A stretch of 64,000 nucleotides of DNA from a virus. Below, piece after piece: positions 30,301 through 39,103 of this stretch. Every line of letters begins with the position of its first letter. Position 1 is the first letter of the stretch. The position numbers and the translations under genes were made by a program. The stretch lies in the IMG/VR virus record IMGVR_UViG_3300012206_000001, positions 1 through 64,000 of that record. One strand, 5' to 3'. The notes under the pieces were generated by a model. The model saw only the letters and a list, made by a program, of their open reading frames with translations. It did no database searches and had not been told where the DNA came from.

Positions 30301-33286
30301 ACGTCCAGTCGGGGCGGCCCATGCTCGTGATCTGCACCGGGTTCCGCTGGTACAGGTACGCGGAGACGTCCGTCCAGGTGCCGCCCAGCAGCAGCTCGGC
30401 CTTGACGCCGAGGGGCCTGGCGGGGAAGACGGGCGGCCCGGCGGGCGTGCCGGCCAGCCCGGTGGCGGACGGGGTGACCGTGACCCCGGTCGACGGGGCG
30501 CCCGCGCCGCCCCGCGTCCCGGCGGCGGACGGGGTGACCGTGACCCCGGTGGTCCGGGTAACCGCGATCCGCGGGGTTCCGGCGGCGGAGTGACCGATCG
30601 TGACACCCGTGGAGGGGCTGCCGGAGAACACGACCGTCGGCGGGCTGTACGCGGCGACGGCACCCTGCCAGGCCACCGAATCACCCAGGGTCCAGGTGAA
30701 GTTCTGCGCCGAGCCGGTCAGCGCGTCCGCCGCGGCGAAGCAGGCGAAGATGTTGCCGTCAGTGTCGCGGAACTCCTCGGCCTGCAGCGCGGACCCGGTG
30801 AAGGTGATGGTCTCCGGGCTCAGGCTGCTGAAGTCAACGAACCCGCCGAACACCACGCCGCCCGCCGCCGCCGGGGTGGCGCTGCCTGTCGACGCGGATG
30901 TGCTGCCCGCGCTGGACGCGGTGTTCGTCGCGTCGGGCGGGCCGGCTTTCATCCCGATGTACTCGATGCCGCCGCCCTGGATGGTGCGGGACGAGCTGTC
31001 GGTGACGGTGACCGTGTAAGCCCCGGACGCCGGGAGGGTGATGTTGTTAGCCCGGTAGATGAAGGCGCCGTATCCGCTGGTGCCACCGGTGGTATTGCTG
31101 GCGTCCAGCGTGTACGTGACCGGCGTGGTGCCGTTATCCACTACGGACGTGGGCTGCAATGCCGGCGCCCCGGACTGGACGAACAGCAAGATGGAGCTGC
31201 CGGCGGCAGGATTGGCCGGCCAGGTGATCGTGCAGGACGTGCCGGACCCGCCGGCGACCTGGCCCAGGTTGCTGACCTGCCCCCGGCCGATCGAGCCGCC
31301 GCCCTTGGACCCGGCGGCGGACGGGGTTATCGTGATGCCCGTCGACGCGCTGCCGGACGGGGAGCCCGCGGGGACGGTCGCGGTGAAGATGGCCGCCACC
31401 CCGGCGTAGGAACCGGTTTGCGTCACGATGGCCCGGCGGGTCCAGACCAGGCCGAGCCCGGAGCTGTCGGTGATAGTGATATTGGACGCCGCGGTGCCCT
31501 GGCAGGACGACATGACGACCGCGGCCAGCACCGCCCCGCCGGGCGGCGTGAAACTGGCGGTGACCAGGGGGCTGGCCAGCCCGGTCACCACCGCCGGGGT
31601 GGACGCGTCGATCAGGGGCGAGCCGGACGCTTTCAGCTCGTACGCGACGATGTCGTTCCAGTCGTTAGGCGCCGTCGAGCAGCCCGCCGTGACCGGGGTC
31701 CCGGCCGTCACGGTGCCCGTGTATTTTCCTTCCGCGTACGTGTACGCGGTCCCGATCGCCCCGGTATCGGTGATCGAGTTGGACGCCGCCGCCGTCAGCG
31801 CCACCGTGTTCCGCTCGAACACGCCGAACAGGATGAGCGACCCGCTGGCGGCCGGGGTGACCGTCACCGTGTCGGCCGCCGGGCCGAACGCCTGCAGCTG
31901 CCCGGATCCCCCGCCCGCCTCCGTCACCCCGGTGACGGCGAAGACTTTCAGCGCGCCGCCGTCGCCGAAATTATCAACCGACGCGGTGACCGTCATCGGC
32001 ACCCCGCCGCCGCCCGCCGAGGTGGTGGTGAATGCCTGGTCGGCGCCGTGCGTGGTGCCGAACGAGTTCGTCGCGTTCAGCCGGTAATGGTAGGTCTGGG
32101 AGGCGGTCAGCCCGGCCAGGCTGTAGCTCTCGCCGACGGCCGCCGACCCGGACCCGGCCGACCCTGCCACCGCCGGGACCGCGGTGCCGTACCCGGTGGT
32201 GGTGCCGTACTCGAACTGGTACGTCGTGGCCGCGGTCCGCGGGTTGACCGTCCCGTTCAGGACCGCCGCCGTGGCCGCCACCCCGGTCGCCGCGGACGTG
32301 ATGACCGTGGGCGCCCCCGGGGTGGACGCGAACGCCGCGCTGTACGCGTTCAGGGTCAGCGGGTAGGAGGAGGACAGCGGGATGATGCCGTCGGTGGCCG
32401 AGTCGAAATAGCAGTGGAACGCGACGTTGTTGGCGGCGACCCACGCCGCGATGCCCTGGATGTAGTACGGGTCGTCGCCGAGGCCGCCGCTGGTCCCGCC
32501 GAGCTGGGTGCCCCACTCGCCCAGCGCGAGGGGCTTGCTGTGCGAGTGCGCGAAATTCGTGATGTCGGTCAGCCCGTACGCCTGCCCGAACAGGGAAGTG
32601 GTGGTCGCCGCTGACGGGGCGGGCTGGGTGCCGTTGGCGAACGCGTCGTAGGCGTCGATCCCGATGATGTCAACGTAGGCGTCGCCGGGGTAGTAGTCGG
32701 CGAACGGGACCCCGGCCACGACCGCGTTGGGGCACCAGCAGAACAGGAAGTTCGCGCCGGCGACCGCGCGCATCGCGGTGACCTCCTGCGCGAAGGTCTG
32801 TGCCCACAGGTTCCGCATCTGGACCGTGCCGCCGCCGGGGGCGGTGCCGCCGATCGAGTCGATGTTCCAGTTGCCGTTGCATTCCAGGCCCATGCGGATG
32901 ACCGAGGAGCCCAGCCCGTTCGCCACCAGGTTGGCCGCCAGCGCTGTCGCGTGGCTGTTGAACGCCCCGGCGGCCCCGTTCGTCTCCCAGGTCAGCGGGT
33001 CGCTCATCGACCCGCCCGCAGTGGACAGCAGGTTGTAGGAGACGATCAGCTGCCGGTTCGACGGGTCAGCCGCCACCCACGCCGTGTACCCCTGCGACGG
33101 GTCATTCGCGAACCAGGGCTGCTCCCAGTCGGTCCAGGTCGGGACGTTGGTGTTGAACACTTCCAGGCAGCTGAACGTCACCCCGGTGGCCGTCTGCGCC
33201 GCCGCCAGGTTCGTCATCGCCACGCTGCCCGCCCCGGCCAGGACATACAGGGCAGGCGTCTTTGAGTTCGCCGAGATCAGCGGCAT
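27371..33286 (-). CDS. Large tail protein with GH26-like enzyme, Fn3-like and tail-tip domains
   Basis: 1971 residues from the ATG at 33286; an earlier in-frame start would overlap the upstream gene. Residues ~30-320 look like glycoside hydrolase family 26: IRMGLECNGNW (acid/base Glu135), FLFCWCPNAV, YYPGDAYVDIIGIDAYD and KPLALGEWG (nucleophile Glu257). Then an Fn3-like domain (TYQFEYGTTTGYG, LTASQTYHYRLNATNSFGTT), beta-sandwich repeats, short STGVTVTPSA repeats, a conserved actinophage tail part (GGTWTDVSAYLYQRNP) and fibre-like repeats (TIQAGTITSALIRAGTIVAG). It probably binds and trims surface glycan. Confidence 0.75.
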   Translation of the reverse strand: MPLISANSKTPALYVLAGAGSVAMTNLAAAQTATGVTFSCLEVFNTNVPTWTDWEQPWFANDPSQGYTAWVAADPSNRQLIVSYNLLSTAGGSMSDPLTWETNGAAGAFNSHATALAANLVANGLGSSVIRMGLECNGNWNIDSIGGTAPGGGTVQMRNLWAQTFAQEVTAMRAVAGANFLFCWCPNAVVAGVPFADYYPGDAYVDIIGIDAYDAFANGTQPAPSAATTTSLFGQAYGLTDITNFAHSHSKPLALGEWGTQLGGTSGGLGDDPYYIQGIAAWVAANNVAFHCYFDSATDGIIPLSSSYPLTLNAYSAAFASTPGAPTVITSAATGVAATAAVLNGTVNPRTAATTYQFEYGTTTGYGTAVPAVAGSAGSGSAAVGESYSLAGLTASQTYHYRLNATNSFGTTHGADQAFTTTSAGGGGVPMTVTASVDNFGDGGALKVFAVTGVTEAGGGSGQLQAFGPAADTVTVTPAASGSLILFGVFERNTVALTAAASNSITDTGAIGTAYTYAEGKYTGTVTAGTPVTAGCSTAPNDWNDIVAYELKASGSPLIDASTPAVVTGLASPLVTASFTPPGGAVLAAVVMSSCQGTAASNITITDSSGLGLVWTRRAIVTQTGSYAGVAAIFTATVPAGSPSGSASTGITITPSAAGSKGGGSIGRGQVSNLGQVAGGSGTSCTITWPANPAAGSSILLFVQSGAPALQPTSVVDNGTTPVTYTLDASNTTGGTSGYGAFIYRANNITLPASGAYTVTVTDSSSRTIQGGGIEYIGMKAGPPDATNTASSAGSTSASTGSATPAAAGGVVFGGFVDFSSLSPETITFTGSALQAEEFRDTDGNIFACFAAADALTGSAQNFTWTLGDSVAWQGAVAAYSPPTVVFSGSPSTGVTIGHSAAGTPRIAVTRTTGVTVTPSAAGTRGGAGAPSTGVTVTPSATGLAGTPAGPPVFPARPLGVKAELLLGGTWTDVSAYLYQRNPVQITSMGRPDWTSTLQAAQLTLTLDNRDGRFTPKNTAGAWYPFITRNVQLRLSVSSQSVTGAAYTGYRFCGEVTDWPPKWDVSGRDIYCDITAAGIWQRMSQLITTLGSAFRRHYANQTGTAAPRAYWPCEDGTGSTGLIPFASAAGTPAATWAFAATGSGLSLAANSDFKGSDAVVQLNAAAVTFTVPAGGTATNNFTRFLLSVPAAGDSASGTTNWNLAEVDSAGTVAKFEVYLNYNGTLLIQLRNSGGTVIASGTTTTSVKGQPYLVSCELAPSGGNVLFALSIIKPGSGSVTETISGTLTSATVGAVSAVKISRANALMDTAVGHVAVFYGTPPTLVNSQWPLNGYLGERAMDRFTRLCAEMGIAAETIGAPGATAPMGPQVDDTLAGLLQMIEDTDCGLLFESRSQFGLGYRSSASMANQAAAVVLPYTAGLLDPALAPVFDAQLTRNNITVTNWTGYTQGAILTAGAMSVLNPSAGVGNGYAYTRTVSAADDSQMPGIANWLLNLGTVDEIRLPVVTLKMVRAQNAAYFAAVPALRPGDYFQITNMPAYGGPATARQLVQGYSETLGPKQWTFEFNSVPETPWETGFSPGTVQLAQLPGGSVTTSQAPGAGGSVIPDGSITPAMLNSGITIRTLGGNAVTISATAPATPNLNDMWIASATGLISQWSGSAWMPVLFDGTATIQAGTITSALIRAGTIVAGNIAAGTITAALLASGIVVAGIVNATDITGARLLLYSGTPAAGNLTGSDTSANYTDAFGNLALAGRTSYTLTGGTWFATSVRDGSLIVSTATSPGGPYTQQSSLIGSTQGRMMLQTPAGYAAPLSSSQADNTPHTVTGSGFSALTKAWAIPAGDAQAGTLYRVTAWGDGHFGSATQTQLSMNLSGGNAQAAIPVSAQSNANVYFRAEGSFLVGNTGPSGSGTFNLVIHTSSGASNGYSGLGDSTNITWDTTVSNTLGIFGGWGSAQTGQTLTCRGSLFERLGN

Positions 33287-33324
33287 CCGGGACCTTCCCG
33301 CCAGGAGGGCTGCGCGGCTACTTG

Positions 33325-33606
33325 TTAGCTTGTGATGTACGCGTCCATCTGAACCGTCGAACCAGCGAGAGAACAAACATACAGGTAGGTGTTCGCAAGC
33401 AGGCTGATTACCGGAGTCGTCTCACCCGGAAAGAGGGGGATGCTTCCCCCGGCACCATCGACACCGATAGAACTAGAATAGCCAAACCATACTAGGTCCG
33501 TATTGGTGCTCCTGCTTTTAAGGACCACGGCTACGTCGGTGGAGAAATGGCCCCAGCCACCTGCGGTAGTACCGTTGGCGGTGACGGTTTGAAAGGCCGT
33601 GGACAT
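33325..33606 (-). CDS. Small virion-associated protein
   Basis: 93 residues, all-beta look (STAFQTVTANGTTAGGWGHF, LVWFGYSSSIGVDGAGGSIP, ISLLANTYLYVCSLAGSTVQ). Likely a small tail or fibre-associated protein. ATG at 33606. No family recognised. Confidence 0.55.
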   Translation of the reverse strand: MSTAFQTVTANGTTAGGWGHFSTDVAVVLKSRSTNTDLVWFGYSSSIGVDGAGGSIPLFPGETTPVISLLANTYLYVCSLAGSTVQMDAYITS

Positions 33607-33649
33607 TTTATTCCCCTCTGTTTATGGTATTTTGCCATATCCGGTTAGC

Positions 33650-34018
33650 TTAGGCGGCAGTAAGTGTGGGCGTCAGGAGGTAAGTTCCGGCAGAAGAATA
33701 GGTCTGCGAGGCGGGGAGAAGCCCCCCGTCGTAATAGGTCACCCCGGAGATGGCGTCCCAGATGCCCCAGTGGGTGATGGTGGTCGAGGCGGGCACGTTG
33801 ATGGTGACCTGCGAGCCGGTGACCGCCCCGGCGGAGGGAGCCCCCCAGGTGGTGGCCACCCGCGCGTAGGTGCCGCCGGCCACCTCGTTCGCCCCGGTCG
33901 TGCCGGGGGTGGCCGTGTGCAGGCTGATGAAGTGAGCGTTCTTCTGGTTGGTGCCGACGCCGACCAGGGAGCTGAGCGTCTGGTTCAGCTCGGCGACGGT
34001 GGCGGAGAATGCGGACAA
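33650..34018 (-). CDS. Tail protein (tip/fibre-associated)
   Basis: 122 residues from a TTG at 34018 behind AAAGAGG. FISLHTATPGTTGANEVAGG, TYARVATTWGAPSAG and STTITHWGIWDAISGVTYYD are typical of small siphophage tail proteins of this type. The rightward endonuclease gene and its promoter lie just upstream on the other strand. Confidence 0.65.
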   Translation of the reverse strand: MSAFSATVAELNQTLSSLVGVGTNQKNAHFISLHTATPGTTGANEVAGGTYARVATTWGAPSAGAVTGSQVTINVPASTTITHWGIWDAISGVTYYDGGLLPASQTYSSAGTYLLTPTLTAA

Positions 34019-34042
34019 TACGATTACCTCTTTCTCTTCAGA

Positions 34043-34123
34043 TATAATCGCAGGCAGGAACGCGAACGGGCCCGGCGGTGTGTCCAGCACCGTGACCCGG
34101 GCCCTGACCGAGAGGAACCTCGG
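34043..34123 (+). promoter_or_regulatory. -10 box and two-hairpin leader of the endonuclease VII gene
   Basis: TATAAT at 34043-34048. Hairpin 1: GGGCCCGG (34068-34075) with CCGGGCCC (34097-34104), inner CGGTG with CACCG. TGA follows, then hairpin 2: CCGAG (34108-34112), loop AGGAAC holding the ribosome-binding core, CTCGG (34119-34123). CT and ATG follow. Nearly the same design and partly the same sequence as at 13-71. Confidence 0.78.
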
Positions 34124-34125
34124 CT

Positions 34126-34779
34126 ATGAGCAAGTCTGCCACCCCCTGCGCCGTGTGCGACCAGCCAACACGAGCCGAGACTGGCGTCTGTCAGCGAACC
34201 GCTGAATGCAGGACTGAACACCGACGTCGTTACCGGCAGGCCAAACCCGAGGCCGAGCGTGAACGGGGCCGTCGACGCCGACAGAACAACCCTGAAGGGG
34301 TACGTCGCGCGAAAGCCCGACACTACGCAGCTCACCGTGAACAGGTAAAAGAACGTGTCCGCACGTGGCAAACCGCCAATGCTGCCGAGATCAGTGCACG
34401 GAGGAGCGACGACCGCGTGAGAAATCCAGAATATTATCGCGTCCAGGACCTGCGGCTAAAGCACGGGATGCGACCCCGGGACTGGGCCGCGCTGTATGAA
34501 GCGCAAGCCGGCCTTTGCTACCTCTGCGGCGGTGAACTCGATATGGTAAAAAGCAAGGCGATTGCAGTTGACCATGACCATAGATGCTGCCCCACCAGCA
34601 AGTCCTGCATGATCTGCCGACGCGGGCTCGCCTGCTCAAACTGCAATCTAGCGATCGGCATGGTATATGAAGACCCAGCCCGGCTCAGGCGCATAGCAGA
34701 CGCACTGGAGGCCGCGCAACTGGAAGTCAACCGACGTCGAGCTGCCGTTGGCCAGATAGTAACGCTTTTTGATCAATGA
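34126..34779 (+). CDS. Recombination endonuclease VII-type protein, free-standing
   Basis: 217 residues. The C-terminal 110 carry the endonuclease VII core: LKHGMRPRDWAALYEAQAGL, CYLCGGELD, IAVDHDHRCCP, CMICRRGLACSNCNLAIGMV. The CxxC pairs bind zinc and DHDH gives the catalytic His/Asp. The N-terminal half is a basic region with Cys. It is on the strand opposite the tail genes and has its own leader, as expected of a homing-type insertion. Its end overlaps the tape-measure end. Confidence 0.85.
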   Translation: MSKSATPCAVCDQPTRAETGVCQRTAECRTEHRRRYRQAKPEAERERGRRRRQNNPEGVRRAKARHYAAHREQVKERVRTWQTANAAEISARRSDDRVRNPEYYRVQDLRLKHGMRPRDWAALYEAQAGLCYLCGGELDMVKSKAIAVDHDHRCCPTSKSCMICRRGLACSNCNLAIGMVYEDPARLRRIADALEAAQLEVNRRRAAVGQIVTLFDQ

Positions 34780-37700
34780 GAACCCCACGCTCTTTGAGCG
34801 TCACCGCCGCCTTTAATTTTAACGTGCTTGCGCAGCCAGCCCGTCATGAACCGGTCGAATTCGGAGCCGCCGCCCGGCGCGACCTCGAGCCGGATGATGC
34901 CGCCGCCGCCGCGGGCGGGCACGAGCTGCTCCGGCCGGCCGGTCGCGTTGAACATCGGCGGGTTCCACCCGGGCCGCAGCGTCGCCCCCCGGTCCGCCAC
35001 CAGGGCGCCGCGGGCCGCGCCGAACGGGGCGGCCACCGACGCCAGGAACGCCTCGATGACGTCGGTGATCCCGCCGTAAGTGTGGGTGATGGCGGGCAGC
35101 GGCGGCCCCGCGGGCGGCTTCGCCTTCGGGTGCGCTTTGGCTGCCGCGGCCTGCTGCGCCCCGGTCAGGCCGAGCATCTTGCTGACCGCCGCGATCTCCT
35201 TTTCCTGCACGGCCCTGGTGTGCTTCCACCGCTGCACGGACGGCGCCAGCGCCCTGGTAGTCCCGGCGGCGCCGATCCACGAGGTGATCGCGGCGTCGGA
35301 GCCGGCCAGCTGCCCGCGCCAGTCCCGCATGACGCCGCGTTCATGCACGAGCGCGTCACGGTGGCGGCGCCACCACGCGGCGGCGGCCACGTAATGCCGG
35401 TGCTGGCTCGCGGGCAGGGCGGCGCGGGCCAGGGTGGCGTCGCGGGCCAGCACCCGGTCCGCCGCACCGATCTGCGGGCCGACCGGGACGGGTCCCCACG
35501 CGGCGCCGTACCCGCCGCCGTGCCGGGCCTGCCACGCCTTCAGGTACGCGGCGCCCTGCGCGCCCACCAGGCCGCCGGACGCATAGCCGTGGCCGGACCC
35601 GATCTGGCCGAGGCCGGTACCGAACCCGCGGCCGTTGTGCTTGCCGTAATTCAGCGCCGCGTAGATGTTCGCCAGCGGGTTGGTGGACACCCCGTACAGG
35701 AACGGGCCGGTCCCCCGGAACGGCCCGGCGTACGTGCCGAACGTCCCGCGGATCACCTGCATCAGCCCGACGCTCGGATGGCCGGCTATCCAGTTGCTGT
35801 CAGTCCTGTTCACCGCGTTCGGGTTGCCGCCCGACTCGGTGAGCATCTGGTAGAGCACGTCGAGGACCAGGCCGCCCGGCAGCCCGAGCATGCCCAGCGC
35901 CTTCAGCGTGGTCAGCCGCCACTGGTTGACGCCCGCGCCCGGCACCCAGCCGGTATGCCCGCCGCCGGACGCGGGGCCGACGGCATTTGCCTTCACGGCC
36001 GCCTTCAGGTGCGCGAACTCCTTCCGGAGCAGGTCCGCCCCGACGGACCGCGCGAAACCGGCCTCCGCCCCCGCCGTCCAGGGGATCATCCCGGCGATCC
36101 CCCCGGACGCGAACCCGGGGATCTTCCCGCCCAGCACCGGCTTGACCGACGGGACCAGGTGGGCGGGCACGACCAGCTCGCCCCTGGACGCCATGATCGG
36201 CACGTCATCAGCACGGGGGCCGGTGCCCTGCGTGATCATGCCGCCGCCGGCCAGGGACCGCAGGGAGAACCCGCCGGAGGAGATCGACGCGGCGACCTTC
36301 TCGGTGAACGACATGCCGCCGGACCCGGCCGCGTGCACGCCGACGTTGATGGTCTTGCCGGAAGGCAGCCCCCGGATCGCATTGCCGAGGAAATCGACAC
36401 GCTGCTTGTTGTTATAAAGCTGGCTGGACAGCGGGCCCAGATGACTGAGCCTGAGATTGTCAGCGTGCTGCCCGCCCGTGTTCATCGCCGGGGCGAGGCT
36501 GTTCCTGATGTAGCCGGCGAGGCCCTGGATGCCGCCGGACACCTGGCCGACCTCGCCGCGGAGCGGGGTCAGGTTCCTCGTGCGGAGGTTGTCGGAGTGC
36601 GCGCCGGCCGCCCGCAGCCCGGCGAGGAGGGTGTTCTGCATGATGCCCGAAAGTCCCTGCACCCCGCCGGACACCCGGCCGACCTCGCCCAGCAGCGGGA
36701 CCAGGTTCCTCGTGCGGAGGTTGTCGGCGTCGATCCCGGCCTGATTCAGCAGGTGGTCGTACGTCTTCCACGCGTTGATGCCGGCTGCCGCCGGGCCTGC
36801 TGCGCCGCCGGTACCGCGGGGTCCCTGCTGTGCCGCCGGCGCCGGGTGGTCCTGCGCGTGGTACTGCCTGAGGTAGATGCCGAGCGCGATCCCGGCGGCT
36901 GCGCCGATCAGCACCGGCGTGAGCGTCGTCAGCGCGAACGCTCCCCCCTTCGCCGCGCCTCCAGCTCCGGCCGCTCCGGCGGCGCCGGGAACGGCTGCGC
37001 CCGTCAGGGCTGCCCGGATCTCGGCGGCGGCGGCGGCTCCGCCGGTGGTGAACGCGGCCCGCATCGCCGCCGCCGCCTCGGCCCCGCCGCCGATCTCTAT
37101 GGAGCCGCCGGTCAGCCACTTGACCGCTGCGCCGACGATCTTGACGCCGACCTTCAGCACGCCGAGCTTGTTCAGGATCAGCAGCGCCCCGGCGACCTCG
37201 GCCAGCGGCCCGGCGATGCCCTTCGGCAGCTTCGCGACCAGGCCCAGGAAACCGGAGATGACCTTCAGCTCGAGCAGGCCGCCGGAGGCGAGCCCGGGGG
37301 CCAGGTTCCCGATCGCCTTCCCGAGGTTCCTGATCAGCCCCCCCACGGCCGGGCCGTTGGCCTTGAACCAGCCCAGGAACGCGCTGATCTGATCGGATGC
37401 TTTCTTGCTCCCGGACCAGGTGTCGAACGACGCCGCCCACCCGCCGACCGCGTCAGCCGCCCCGGTCATCAGCGGGGTGAACTTCGGCAGGATCGTGATC
37501 AGCCCGTCGATGACCTGGACCATCGCCTCACCCAGGGTGCCGGTGATGCCCGCCCCGGTCTTGCCGAGCCACCCCGCGAACGTCTTGAACGCCTGGGAAC
37601 TCACCAGGGCGGACACCTCGCCGCCCAGGACGCCCACCGCGCCGGCCATCGGCGTGACAATCAGCTTCAGCGCGGACAGCCCCCCGGTCACGCCGCCCAG

Positions 37701-38444
37701 CCACGGGGTCAGGGACGACGCGATCACCGGGGTGATGCCCGCCTTGAACTTCCCCCACTGGCCGGTGACCCCGGCGAGCGTCTTAGACAGCTGGATCTGC
37801 GCGGGGGACATGCCCGCGTACGCCTTCGCGATCGCGGCCTGCTCCGCCTTGTACGCCACCGCCTTCTTAGCGCCGGAGGCGATCACGGCGTTGTAATTCT
37901 CCTGCGCCGTGGTCACCTTCTTGGCCGCGTCCGCGGACGCGGACAGCACCGACTTGGCGACCGCCCCGTACGCGGCCAGCCCCCCCGCCGCGGCGACGAA
38001 CGCCCCCCCGATCCCGGCCGCCGCCCCCGCGCCGACCCCGCCCAGGGTGGCCAGCGCCGGGATCGCCAGCAGCGCGGACCCCGCCAGCGCGTGGCCCTTC
38101 AGCCCGTCCAGCGCCCTGGCCAGCCCGGTCACCTCACCCCTGGCCTTGGCAGTGTCCTTGGACGAGTCCTGCATCGCGTCGTCAAGACGGCGGATCGCCG
38201 CGTCAGCCAGGACGGCCCTCGCCGCAACCCGGTCCTCCGCCTCCCCGGTTTGCCGGAGGGCACTGGCCAGGATCTTCGACTCCGCCGCGGTGCGGTTCTC
38301 CTTGGTGCCGAGTTCCCCGATGACCGTCTGCAGGACCTTCGCGCCCCGCGCCGCGGCGGCGGCGTTATCGCCGACGGACTTGAACTGGCCCGCCAGAGCC
38401 GGGCCGCCCCTACTCAAAAAATCGAACGTGATGCTGGCGGCCAC
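34773..38444 (-). CDS. Tape measure protein with lytic transglycosylase domain
   Basis: 1223 residues. Ala-rich helical N terminus, hydrophobic stretches (ALAGSALLAIPALATLGGVG, FALTTLTPVLIGAAAGIALG), then three ~37-residue repeats (NLRTRNLVPLLGEVGRVSGG, NLRTRNLTPLRGEVGQVSGG, NLRLSHLGPLSSQLYNNKQR). Near residue 870-960 is an SLT-type domain (MLTESGGNPNAVNRTDSNW, PSVGLMQVIRGTFGTYAGPF), which opens peptidoglycan during DNA entry. Length sets tail length (about 180 nm at the usual 0.15 nm per residue). The rightward endonuclease overlaps its end. Confidence 0.88.
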   Translation of the reverse strand: MAASITFDFLSRGGPALAGQFKSVGDNAAAAARGAKVLQTVIGELGTKENRTAAESKILASALRQTGEAEDRVAARAVLADAAIRRLDDAMQDSSKDTAKARGEVTGLARALDGLKGHALAGSALLAIPALATLGGVGAGAAAGIGGAFVAAAGGLAAYGAVAKSVLSASADAAKKVTTAQENYNAVIASGAKKAVAYKAEQAAIAKAYAGMSPAQIQLSKTLAGVTGQWGKFKAGITPVIASSLTPWLGGVTGGLSALKLIVTPMAGAVGVLGGEVSALVSSQAFKTFAGWLGKTGAGITGTLGEAMVQVIDGLITILPKFTPLMTGAADAVGGWAASFDTWSGSKKASDQISAFLGWFKANGPAVGGLIRNLGKAIGNLAPGLASGGLLELKVISGFLGLVAKLPKGIAGPLAEVAGALLILNKLGVLKVGVKIVGAAVKWLTGGSIEIGGGAEAAAAMRAAFTTGGAAAAAEIRAALTGAAVPGAAGAAGAGGAAKGGAFALTTLTPVLIGAAAGIALGIYLRQYHAQDHPAPAAQQGPRGTGGAAGPAAAGINAWKTYDHLLNQAGIDADNLRTRNLVPLLGEVGRVSGGVQGLSGIMQNTLLAGLRAAGAHSDNLRTRNLTPLRGEVGQVSGGIQGLAGYIRNSLAPAMNTGGQHADNLRLSHLGPLSSQLYNNKQRVDFLGNAIRGLPSGKTINVGVHAAGSGGMSFTEKVAASISSGGFSLRSLAGGGMITQGTGPRADDVPIMASRGELVVPAHLVPSVKPVLGGKIPGFASGGIAGMIPWTAGAEAGFARSVGADLLRKEFAHLKAAVKANAVGPASGGGHTGWVPGAGVNQWRLTTLKALGMLGLPGGLVLDVLYQMLTESGGNPNAVNRTDSNWIAGHPSVGLMQVIRGTFGTYAGPFRGTGPFLYGVSTNPLANIYAALNYGKHNGRGFGTGLGQIGSGHGYASGGLVGAQGAAYLKAWQARHGGGYGAAWGPVPVGPQIGAADRVLARDATLARAALPASQHRHYVAAAAWWRRHRDALVHERGVMRDWRGQLAGSDAAITSWIGAAGTTRALAPSVQRWKHTRAVQEKEIAAVSKMLGLTGAQQAAAAKAHPKAKPPAGPPLPAITHTYGGITDVIEAFLASVAAPFGAARGALVADRGATLRPGWNPPMFNATGRPEQLVPARGGGGIIRLEVAPGGGSEFDRFMTGWLRKHVKIKGGGDAQRAWGSH

Positions 38445-38451
38445 GGCTCTC

Positions 38452-39009
38452 CTAGAAGAGTGTTATGTGTTGCGGCATCACCGCCTGACGTGCTGCGACG
38501 TCAGCGTTGGCCCGCTCGAGGTTGTCAGCGATGATCCTGGGAAGGGCGGGTTCGTCGCCGGTGCGGCCGATAATCAGGTTGCACGCCTGACAGGCAAGTC
38601 CGCGCCGGCAGAATGAGCAGGATCGCTTGGGCGAGTGCGCAGCGCAGCCGTGATAGTGCTCAACATGGGTCGTCACCGAATCAAGAGCGTCACCGCACAG
38701 GTAACAGCAGCCGCCCTGTACGTCCCAGATTGCCTGCCACGCTGCCTCATCAAGGCCGTGCGCGAGCTTGAGGTGCTGCCTGCGCGATGCGCGCGGATCA
38801 TCAGGCTTGCGGCGAAGCTTCCGCTGCGCCGCGATCTTCTCGCGGTTCTCCGCGTAATACTCACGCGCATACTCGCGCTGCCGCCGGCCGTCAGCTGCAT
38901 ATCGCTTACGATTCCGGGCGCGGGCTCTCTCGCGGTTTGCCTCAAGCCATTCGCGGTTGTACTGCCGCCGGTCACGCTTAGGTTTAGCCGCAGGATTAGG
39001 CTCTGTCAC
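38452..39009 (-). CDS. Endonuclease VII-type protein between chaperone and tape measure genes
   Basis: 185 residues from the GTG at 39009. Basic N-terminal half (RRQYNREWLEANRERARARN), then the zinc core: LKLAHGLDEAAWQAIWDVQG, CCYLCGDALD, HVEHYHGCAAHSP, CSFCRRGLACQACNLIIGRT. It lies in the gap between tail chaperones and tape measure, same strand, so it interrupts the operon but no gene. A two-hairpin leader precedes it (39012-39065). Confidence 0.82.
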   Translation of the reverse strand: MTEPNPAAKPKRDRRQYNREWLEANRERARARNRKRYAADGRRQREYAREYYAENREKIAAQRKLRRKPDDPRASRRQHLKLAHGLDEAAWQAIWDVQGGCCYLCGDALDSVTTHVEHYHGCAAHSPKRSCSFCRRGLACQACNLIIGRTGDEPALPRIIADNLERANADVAARQAVMPQHITLF

Positions 39010-39011
39010 GT

Positions 39012-39065
39012 CGGACCTCTCGCACAGGTTCGGCCGCGCCCCGGGAGGTTACCGCCTCGCCGGGG
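39012..39065 (-). promoter_or_regulatory. Hairpin leader of the endonuclease VII gene at 38452
   Basis: On the minus strand: a GC hairpin (CCCCGG, one bulged base, GAGG pairing with CCTC and CCGGGG; 39039-39065), a short linker, then a hairpin (ACCT with AGGT, outer CG pairs; 39012-39032). Two bases and GTG follow. Same order as the plus-strand leaders but different sequence. Confidence 0.55.
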
Positions 39066-39103
39066 TCCTTACGTTGTCCATTGTCGCAGGTCAGCCTGAT
39101 GTT

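Noticed and set aside
29996-32614. Rightward open frame of 872 codons
   Set aside because: It is antisense to the large tail protein gene; composition (Arg, Gly, Asp repeats) is that of a high-GC shadow frame.
34776-38534. Rightward open frame of 1252 codons
   Set aside because: Antisense to the tape measure gene, with Arg/Pro/Gly-rich low complexity and no recognisable domain.
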